NCBI GenBank assembly: GCA_018350325.1
Contig: JAEVLN010000014.1
Span: 2,010,001 to 2,074,000 of the forward strand
Origin: Globodera rostochiensis
Lineage: Eukaryota > Nematoda > Chromadorea > Rhabditida > Heteroderidae
Direction of reading: 5' to 3'
DNA: 64,000 nt
Shown here: positions 56,290 to 64,000 of the stretch, one piece after another
Numbering within the stretch: position 1 is the first letter of the stretch
How the letters are laid out: the number at the start of each line of letters is the position of its first letter
The notes under the pieces: generated by a model
The model's input: the letters and a program-made list of their open reading frames with translations, nothing else
Databases searched by the model: none
Told to the model about the DNA's origin: nothing
Position numbers and translations under genes: made by a program

Positions 56290-56575
56290 ACTTGGAAGAA
56301 GGGGGGGGCAAAAGAGGGGGGGGCAAAAGAGGGGGGGGGGCAAAGGGGGAGGGGGGGTGGGAGAGAGGGCAAAAGGGGGGGGGGAGAGGGAGGAGGGGGG
56401 CAAAAGAGGGGGGGGGGGAAGAGGGAGGAGGGAGGGGCAAGGGGGGAAGAGGGGGGGGGGGAAGAAGGGGGGGGAGGGCAAAGGAGGGGGGGGGGGGAGG
56501 CAAAAGAGGGGGGGGCAAAAGAGGGGGGGGGGCAAAAGGAGGGGGGCAAAAGGGGGGGGGGCGGGGGGTGGATGA
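56290..56575 (+). repeat. GGGGGGCAAAAGAG-type G-rich array
   Basis: Irregular copies of GGGGGGGCAAAAGAG and GGAAGAGGGAGGAGG. Almost pure purine on the plus strand, able to form quadruplex or triplex DNA. No protein role supported. Confidence 0.8.
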
Positions 56576-57177
56576 CGGACGGATGAGGACGGAGAAGAGG
56601 AAAAAACGGTCAAATTGGCGACTGAGCAATTGGGAGGAACGGCGCCAAAAACGGATTAATGGGAAAAATCAATCGATCGGAAGAGGATGATTGAACAAAA
56701 GGATGAGAGGATGAAGGAAGATTTGTTCCTTCCACCTTAGAACAGAGTCAGTCAGTCAGACCGGCAGTTTTGTTGAGTTTTAAGTTGCTATTTGCAATAA
56801 TGCCGTCGATGGAGAAAGAGAGCGCATTTTTTGTGCCTATTTTGGCACTTTTTGGTTTTTTTAGTGCCTGAAAATGCTGTCTCTAATCACAATACAAGGA
56901 CAAAAATTGGCACTTTTTGAAAAATGCCATTCGCCCCCCCCCTCAATTCACTCCTCCCATCAATCCATTCATTTCATTTCCCTTATTACTCCTTTAATCA
57001 CCATCGATTTCTTTATTCCTCACCGGCGTCGTTTTTCCTAATGATAATTGATAATATTCGGCAAAATCGAAAGATTACAAATTATTCCATTTATTCTTCT
57101 GACGCCCGCCACTTTTGCTTTTCGGAGGACAATTTGCTAATTGTATTGCGCTAATTGTTATTGGTTAATTAATTCTT

Positions 57178-59046
57178 ATGCCGTCTCTGCCTTCGCTTTT
57201 TCGCCTTTCTCTCCTCACTTCTCTTTTTGTCTCCATCGCTGTCGGCTCTTCGAAGTTGCGGCATATTCAAATGGTAAGTCGATGAACGGATACGGTACTT
57301 TTGGTTGACTACAGTACACACGCCGTCTCCCCAATTAGCCGGGGGGCTTTTTGTCGTTTAATCCGTTTTCTTGGACAATTAATGAATGATTGAAGAATGC
57401 CGTTCAGTTCTTTCGGCACGGTCAGCGAACTCCGACCACTTTTTTGAATTTTCCCAATGAAAACATTTCTTCGTTTCCCGGCACGGAATTGGCCTTTGAT
57501 TTGGGCGAAATGACAACCGTAAGTTGCCATTTTGGCAAGGAAATTTATATGATTTGAGGAGGGAATGTGGCAAGAATTTGTGTTGGGACAGAAAGTGCGT
57601 TCACTTTACGGACAATTTTTGGGAGAGTCTTACCGGTCTCGGGAGGTGAGTTTTAAATGAATAATTATTGTTATTAATTAGAGCGGTCATTTCCGCAGAT
57701 TTGCGCATTGAGTGGCAGGGACAATCGGACGATTGCCAGCGCGCAACTAATGTTGGCCGGTCTGTATCCCCCGAGGGGCGACCAAATTTGGAACCGGCAT
57801 TTGTTGTGGCAGCCAATTCCGGTGGAAACGGTGCCCATTCTTGACCATGTAAAGAGGAAGTCGGGAATTGAATTTATTTTACTTTTGAATTTGTTGAAAG
57901 ATTTAATCCGAATTCGGCATAAAACTTGAGAAGCTTTTCCTTCCAATCGGCAGGTTTCCTTCGGAATGTTCGACGATTGTGCGGCTGAGTCGGACCGAGT
58001 GAAGAAATCGGAGGAATATGCGCGGATTGGAAAAAGATTTGAGTTGCTGACCGAGGAGTTGAGCGAGAACACCGGTCTGGACATTCCCAACCTGGAGATT
58101 CTACAGAAAGTCATTGACGCCATCGTCACGCGGGTAAAAGTCTGCAAAACTTCTTCAAAAACGGGCATTTCCAGTCCAATCTCTTCGCTTTTTTGCCTTT
58201 GCCCAAATGGGCTTCCTCCGACGCTTACATTGCTAAAATGGTCGAAGAGCGTCTGCAACTGCACCAACAGCTGATCGACATTTTCTTGGAGCCGATCGGA
58301 GGTTCTCTTCAGCGGCTTAATTTGGAAAGAATAAATGCGTCCATTAAGGATGGCATTTTGATCAGCTAATTGGTCGAATGGACGACGCGGCGAACAACAG
58401 AAGTCGGCAGAAAGCAGCCTTTTACTCGGCGGTTAGCCAAACATGACTTATGTCCGTACTCCCCGCACTTCTCTTACGGTCACCGATGTTAGCATGACAC
58501 GAACATTTTGTCATTGGGTCGCTATTTGAACATTTCCCCCGTCAACGACATGTTCTTCCCATATGCTGGATTCGTCGTGTTCGAGCTGTACCAGGACAAC
58601 GATGGACAACACTTTGTAGAGGTCCCCATCTCGCCACTTTTAGCTGAGTCCGATGTCCAGAACTAAAGGATTCTCAAATAGGTGAAATCTCACCCCCAAC
58701 TTAACGGCACATTGTCCCGTCTCGACATCCCGGACTGTGCCCATCCGTGCCCCTTGAGCAGGTTCCGCACCATCCGTTCCCGAACAACCACCGTTCAATG
58801 GATGTCCATCTGTTCGGGCACATCGCGCGACGAATGTTCCGTGTGCGGATCCGTTTCCGGTATAAATATACTCCAAACGAATGCCTCCGACTTTCTCAAG
58901 GAGTACTTACCGTGTTAATGGTGCTTCTTCTTGCCCTTCTTTGCTCTCTTCTTTGGTCATGTCGAAGTTACAAAAGGCGCTGCGAGCAATTGATGGAGGA
59001 GAAAGAGCCGTTGTTGGCGGGCGGAAAACGAAAAGTTTCCCCGTAA
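57178..59046 (+). CDS. Histidine acid phosphatase with C-terminal membrane anchor
   Basis: Secretory or lysosomal phosphomonoesterase of the branch-2 histidine phosphatase family. Signal peptide MPSLPSLFRLSLLTSLFVSI, then catalytic RHGQRTP (R 57414, H 57417) after an intron. ALSGRDNRTIASAQLMLAGL is the second conserved arginine region. YSA joins HDTNILSLGRYLNIS (HD at 58493-58498, the proton-donor motif), followed by YAGFVVFELYQDNDGQHF. LDIPDCAHPCPLSRF is the conserved cysteine end. The last exon gives a helix (LTVLMVLLLALLCSLLW) and a short basic tail (EEKEPLLAGGKRKVSP), so it is a type I membrane protein. Near 58354-58370 one base seems missing between KDGIL and DQLIGRMDDAANN. All catalytic residues are present. 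Confidence 0.9.
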
Positions 59047-59223
59047 GAAATGTTGGCAAATTGAACAAACGAAGTCAATTTGATTTGAATTTATCAAAAT
59101 GAATGAATAATAATAATAATCATCGTTATTGATAATATAATTATTTATAAATTTCTTCAAATTTAAATGTACAAAAGACACGTTGAGATTCACAGCAAAT
59201 GTTTGGGGGGATTTGTTGGATGG

Positions 59224-60638
59224 TCAAACTTCGTTTGTACGCGCAGAATCGAAATACGGAGGCGGTGCCATCCGTTCCGCCACCGGTGCCACCGTTTTCC
59301 GGAAGCCGGGAGCTACGGACAATAAAATGCGATGCCATCGATGTCGATTCTGCTGAAGGGAGTTGAAACGATAGAGCAAAAGAGCCCCGAGGATGTAGGC
59401 GAGCACAACGCAACTGAAATAGAAAAGGGGGAGGCAATGAGACTGAAACTCCGGCACAAAACAGCAAATGCCCTCGGGTGAAAGCTTAACCTGGTGGTCA
59501 AACATCCAATTAGGAACCACAACACACCGCTTCGAACATAAGCACTCAAACATTCCACCAAAAATGAGGTCGAACGCTTTTGGACGGCCGTCTCGGGAAA
59601 TTGTCTCGAAATTTTCGGTGGGGCCAAGAAAAGTTCAGAAGAGATCGATCGGCCCGCGAAGTTGGCCGCTTCACAGGCGAAAAGGCCGCTTTGATTGGCG
59701 GAAACGTTGTGGACGAGCAGGGACCCGTTGGGGACCATTTGCATGTTTTGGGTGGCGAAGTCCACGCGCTCGCCATTCTGCTTATATGGCAAAAAGTAAA
59801 TTGGCGGATCGGATCAATCAAATAGCTCACGAAAAGCCAGTTGATCACCGGCGACGGCACTCCGTCAGGCTTAGGACATTCCAAAGCCACCAATTGGCCC
59901 TCCACGAGAAGGTTTTGGTCGCCACGTACCAACTTTGGCCGCTCCCCGGGGTCAAATGGCTTCAGATAAGCGACTCTCAGCCGCGTGCTCTCCCCCCGCT
60001 GTCCGTCGCGCACCCTTTCGCACCAATATTCGCCTTCGTCTTGTGGCAAAGTGTTGGTGATCACCAAAAAGCCGATCTTCGGAATCGGCTCGAGTCCGCG
60101 CCTCGGCTGGTCGTCAGTCGACGGCATAACTCTTTCCGAGCCCAGAATTGCGTTTGAATGGCTGAATCGATTAATACTGTACAAGAAAGCCCTTCAATTT
60201 TAGCGAATAAAGTGAGTGAGTGATCGCTTTTCAGAGGCTTAATCACTCAAAAAGAAAGGAGAGCATGCAAATGATCAGATCCATGGCATGGCCTCCCACC
60301 TGTTCACTCGTGCCACTTCTCTTCCGTCCTTGATCCATTTGGCCTTCTCGCCCTGTCCCGCGTTCTGGAAGTGTCCCTGCTGGTTGAACACCGGCTCGCA
60401 AATGAGCGCACTCGTCGAGTTAATCGGGACGAGCATTTCATTATGACGGGGTCGATCGGTAGAAGAAAAAGTGGCAATTAAAGGCAATTGGGCGGAAGTG
60501 ACGAGTAATAGCACGACGAAGTGGTTGAGGACACGACTAGAGAAGCCTGCAATGATCGGTCGGTCATCCCAAACAATCGATCACTTTCCACCAATCAAAC
60601 TCACTTTCGAAAAATGTCCGCCGAGTCGGTGACTTCAT
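59224..60638 (-). CDS. Two-Ig-domain single-pass membrane protein
   Basis: Immunoglobulin-superfamily cell-surface protein, possibly an adhesion or guidance receptor. From ATG 60638: MKSPTRRTFFES, then a signal anchor (HFVVLLLVTSAQLPLIA) after an intron. Ig1: ALICEPVFNQQ, KWIKDGREVAR, DEGEYWCERV. Ig2: VALECPKPDGVPSPVINWL, NMQMVPNGSLLVHNVSANQS, GLFACEAANFAGRS. Then a transmembrane helix (VVLAYILGALLLYRF) and a tail ending APPPYFDSARTNEV. Tryptophan and D/N-x-G-x-(Y/F)-x-C patterns support both folds. TTTTGTAG ends 17 bases before the ATG, a likely spliced-leader acceptor. It converges with the phosphatase gene (178 bases between stops). The exact family is not named. Confidence 0.75.
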
Positions 60639-63600
60639 CTTTTGATTAGTCCAATCCTACAAAATTACCAACCCAAAAGCAACATTAAATTTCGGGTGTT
60701 GTCGGCAATTAACCTGAACAGATGAGGGGATGGGTGGGGGGAAACTGAGGGGAAGAAAGTGCATAATATTAATAATCCATCCAGCGCCCACGGGGAGTGT
60801 CGCCATGTTGGGGGGGGGGGGGTAGGGGGAGGGGGTAGGGGGGGGGGTAGGGGGGGGGGTAGTCGCCATGTTGGGGGGGGGTGGGGGGGTAGGGGGGGTA
60901 GGGCGGGGGGTAGTCGCCATGTTGGTGGGGTGGGGGGTAGGGGGGGGTAGGGCGGGGGGTAGTCGCCATGTTGGGGGGGGGGGGTGGGGAGGGGTAGGGG
61001 GGGGGGTAGGGGGGGGGGTAGTCGCCATGTTGGGGGGGGGGTGGGGGGGTAGGGGGGTAGGGCGGGGGGTAGTCGCCATGTTGGTGGGGTGGGGGGGTAG
61101 GGGGGGGTAGGCGGGGGGTAGTCGCCATGTTGGGGGGGGGGGGGTGGGGAGGGGGTAGGGGGGGGGTAGGGGGGTAGGGCGGGGGGTAGTCGCCATGTTG
61201 GTGGGGTGGGGGGGTAGGGGGGGGTAGGCGGGGGGTAGTCGCCATGTTGGGGGGGGGGGGTAGGGGGAGGGGATAGGGGGGGGGTAGGGGGGGGGGGGGT
61301 AGTCGCCATGTTGGGGGGGGGGGGTGGGGGGGTAGGGGGGGTAGGGGGGGGGTAGTCGCCATGTTGGGGGGGGGGGGTGGGGAGGGGGTAGGGGGGGGTA
61401 GGGGGGTAGGGCGGGGGGTAGTCGCCATGTTGGTGGGGTGGGGGGGTAGGGGGGGGGTAGGGCGGGGGTAGTCGCCATGTTGGGGGGGGGGGGTAGGGGG
61501 AGGGGGTAGGGGGGGGGGTAGGGGGGGGGTAGTCGCCATGTTGGGGGGGGGTGGGGGGGGTAGGGGGGGGTAGGGCGGGGGGAGTCGCCATGTTGGTGGG
61601 GTGGGGGGGTAGGGGGGGGGGGGGGTAGGGGGGGGGGTAGGGGGGGGGGTAGTCGCCATGTTGGGGGGGGGGTATGGGGAGGGGGTCGCCATGTTGGGGG
61701 GGGGGTAGGGGGGGGGGGGGGTAGGGCGGGGGGTAGTCGCCATGTTGGGGGGGGGGTGGGGGTAAGGGGGGGGGGTAGGGGGGGGGTAGTCGCCATGTTG
61801 GGGGGGGGGTATGGGGAGGGGTCGCCATGTTGGGGGGGGTAGGGGGGGGGGTAGGGCGGGGGGTAGTCGCCATGTTGTGGGGTGGGGGGGGGGGGGTAGG
61901 GGGGGGGGGTAGGGCGGGGGGTAGTCGCCATGTTGGGGGGGGGGTGGGGAGGGGGTAGGGGGGGGGGGTAGGGGGGGGGGTAGTCGCCATGTCGGATGTC
62001 GGGGGGGGGGGGCGGCGGGTGATTGGTCTGGAAAAGATTGGCTGGAGAAGTAAAAGATCCTCCGATTTTATCGCAAAAGAGGGAGGGGCTTCGGGGGGGG
62101 GGGGGGAGGGATAAATACTTTTTGGATCGAAATGCCCATAAAAACAGCAGCAGCAGCCAGCAGAAGTGCATTTGACTAAGGGTCAGTCATTTCAAAAAGG
62201 GCACTTCAGGGAGGGAAGAGGGGGGCACTGGAGGGGAGTAAATTTTCCGCCACTTATTTGCTTTAGGGGAATTGCTTTCTGCGGGTGAGTGAGTGCCATT
62301 CTCTGTCCAAAAAAGTGTGGACAGGAAGAAGGAAGGGCAATATGGACGGACGAAATTAAAGAAAAATGACGAAATTGGAGCTGGATGGGTGGACAGCAAC
62401 GGAATGTGGACAGCAAGGCGTGGGAAGAGCTACCAGAGAGCGGATGACCCCTCGGGGGTGGTCTGGAGTAGAGTTGGGTAATCCAGATTAACGTAGGTGA
62501 AGAAGTACTTTAAGACACCATTCGCAGTAAATTGTGCGGAGAATGTCGGCAAAGTGTAAATAACCCCCGGGGACAAATGCCCGCCCTCTGGGGGAGGGCG
62601 GGGGGCGGCTGTACATGGCATGGACGCATTGCCATCCCCACTAATTGCATTAAATGCTTCGCGCCAATGGAAGCAAAGTGTTCGTCTCCCCCAAGGCACT
62701 TCCTTCCGGATTTGCGAAGGCTGTGCTTTGGCACAACAAACAGAAAATTTATTGGAATTGCTTCAATGAATCCTCTGAGAATTTAAATGAACCCCTCTAG
62801 GGCAGAACGATGAATTCGGAGGGGAAGGTCGATGAGAATGTGCGGATTAAGCAAATTGAAATTGTTGGGTGCTCATTAGCATTTGTGGGGAGAAAGTTCA
62901 GAATGAATGGGCGAGACAGCGGCGGGGGGGGGGGGATACGAAAATGGCAGAACAGCCGGCCATTCGTAAATTGAAGGACGGACATTTGGCGATTGGTTGC
63001 TTGTCAGTCTTGCTAACCTCGCAAAAAGCTTCATAAAATTTCATCCGGAGATGAAAATTGCTATAAAAAAAGAATGGCCAAATTATTTGCCATTACTTCC
63101 CAAGCAGCAGCCATTTAGGTAATTGCCGCCGAATTGTTGGGGGGGGGGCGTAAAGGGTGCCGTCATCGGCCCAATTCGGTAACTGACGGGTGGGTATTCC
63201 CACGAGTTGCCGGCAGCTTTTGCCTTTTGCGTGGATACGATGTGATGGCGTTGTGCCTTCTTTCGTCCAACTCATAAATATGCCATTGGCTGAAAAGGAA
63301 TAGGCGAGGGAGGGGGAAGGCATTAAGTGAAGAAGTAAGACCGCCCGAAGGAAGTTTTCTGCTCAGGGGCATAGGGAGGAGAACGGCACTTTTGTGGCCA
63401 GCATAAATAAGTTTCTTCCCCGGAGGACTTGCAACACATATCCCCGGAAGGGGTGAAGTGGGGGCCGAAGGGGAGAAGTTGTCCATTCTTTGGGGGGATT
63501 AGGGGCGGCAAAAGGCGACGGATTGTTCGCTGATACCAGCAATTTTGGAGTAAAACAGAGGTAGCGAAGAAGTACATAACATCCAAAACAAAAGTGATCA

Positions 63601-64000
63601 TTGGAGGGGGGGGGGGGAGTTTTGATGCTGAGGGAAATGGGCGGAGGCCGCGGGGGCAAAGGGCCTTTGGGGAACGGTCGAGAATCGAAATGGGGGGGGG
63701 GGGAGGGGGGGGGGGGGGGGGAGGAGGGGATGTTTCACTCTCTCCTTTTCATCCCCGGCGGGAGTCCCCCCCCCCCCCCCCCCTCCAGCGTTGGTTTTCT
63801 TCGTTCCTTCTTCCCCGCTGGGCATTTTCTAAAAAGCGATGAACGGACTTTACAATTTTTCTGTTTTGAAAAAAGGCTTTACGGTGGCATCTTTTTGCCA
63901 AAAAGTGTCAGAAAAGAAAAGAAAGAAACGACCGACCGCCGACCGTTATAATTTATGCCAATTCCATGCGTTCGTTGGCTGCAAATTCGGCGTTCAATTT
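60639..64000. other. Gene-poor region with G-rich minisatellite
   Basis: No coding gene is supported from 60639 to the window end. The first part is dominated by the 1.2-kb minisatellite; the rest has scattered G and C runs (62091-62107, 62922-62935, 63607-63617, 63691-63721, 63766-63783). Short frames beginning at 62532, 63093 and 63825 show no family match. Confidence 0.5.
60800..61995 (+). repeat. 23-copy TAGTCGCCATGTTGGGGG minisatellite
   Basis: TCGCCATGTT recurs 23 times, about every 50-60 bases (last copy diverged to CATGTCGG). Between copies the sequence is GGGGGGTAGGGGGGG-type, with every block holding many runs of four or more G. Unit length varies through the G runs. A minus-strand frame stays open through it (proline-rich, PPPYPPPNMATTP type), as expected from its base composition. 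Confidence 0.95.

Larger units (their letters stand above)
53056..57177. other. Region rich in G homopolymers, possible 5' exon
   Basis: About 4 kb with no firm gene. Many G runs of ten or more on the plus strand (for example about 53463, 53670, 54558, 55110-55130, 55735-55750, 55790-55807) and a G-rich array at 56300-56575. Open frames here are driven by poly-G and not by conserved motifs. One minus-strand frame (53983-54106) might be a 5' exon. Confidence 0.5.

Noticed and set aside
56094..56690. Plus-strand 198-codon frame, glycine/lysine/arginine-rich
   Set aside because: Made of the GGGGGGCAAAAG array; several overlapping frames are open for the same reason and none has a recognisable domain.
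60657..62171. Minus-strand frame of 504 codons, proline-rich with a signal-like start
   Set aside because: All three minus frames are largely open through the G-rich minisatellite, as expected from poly-C codons. No conserved domain; run lengths are unreliable. Kept only as a finding.

Overview
This window is nuclear DNA from a nematode. About twenty intron-rich protein genes can be read by joining exons. They include families typical of nematodes: a receptor guanylyl cyclase, a patched-related (PTR) sterol-sensing-domain protein, a UDP-glycosyltransferase and a small lipid-binding protein. Most introns are short, several start codons lie just after a pyrimidine-AG that could be a spliced-leader acceptor, and some neighbouring genes are spaced like operon members. 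At least four introns look GC-AG. Frequent GC-AG introns have, as I recall, been reported for cyst nematodes such as Globodera, so a tylenchid plant parasite is a reasonable guess, but the species is not proven here.

Layout. 1-4.9 kb: 3' part of a receptor guanylyl cyclase (+). 5.2-9.6 kb: Na+/K+-ATPase alpha subunit (-). 9.6-11.8 kb: AT-rich, with two inverted-repeat elements. 11.8-14.3 kb: UDP-glycosyltransferase (+). 14.5-15.2 kb: TMEM138 homologue (+). 16.2-17.8 kb: L-lactate dehydrogenase (+). 18.6-21.6 kb: CIR1, LAMTOR3 and an unknown coiled-coil gene, closely spaced (+). 22.8-23.8 kb: type II coiled-coil membrane protein (+). 25.0-30.5 kb: DDX46/PRP5 helicase followed by RagC GTPase (+). 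31.3-32.4 kb: unknown small gene (+). 32.8-37.6 kb: PTR protein (+). 38.3-39.5 kb: PB1-like protein (+). 39.7-41.8 kb: AATF/BFR2 and coatomer zeta (-). 42.7-43.4 kb: fatty-acid-binding protein (+). 44.0-45.9 kb: papain-family cysteine protease (-). 46.5-47.9 kb: PEX14 (-). 48.3-53 kb: ZO-1-like MAGUK (-). 57.2-59.0 kb: histidine acid phosphatase (+). 59.2-60.6 kb: two-Ig-domain membrane protein (-). The rest, up to 64 kb, is dominated by G/C homopolymer tracts and a 1.2-kb G-rich minisatellite.

Most genes are housekeeping and not one pathway. LAMTOR3 and RagC both belong to the lysosomal amino-acid/mTORC1 platform and lie 8 kb apart. CIR1, DDX46 and AATF act in nuclear RNA or transcription biology.

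The most unusual signal is a recurring kind of tandem array inside genes. In three introns (two in the guanylyl cyclase, one in the ATPase) the repeat unit contains a splice junction together with the adjoining end of the exon, so the intron carries a ladder of copies of its own splice site. In the two regular arrays the spacing is a multiple of three, yet use of a decoy site adjacent to the true one would bring in an in-frame stop. A fourth array, in the PTR gene, ends exactly at a predicted donor and seems to be translated as a 14-residue repeat. The guanylyl cyclase also lacks both metal-binding aspartates of its catalytic domain.
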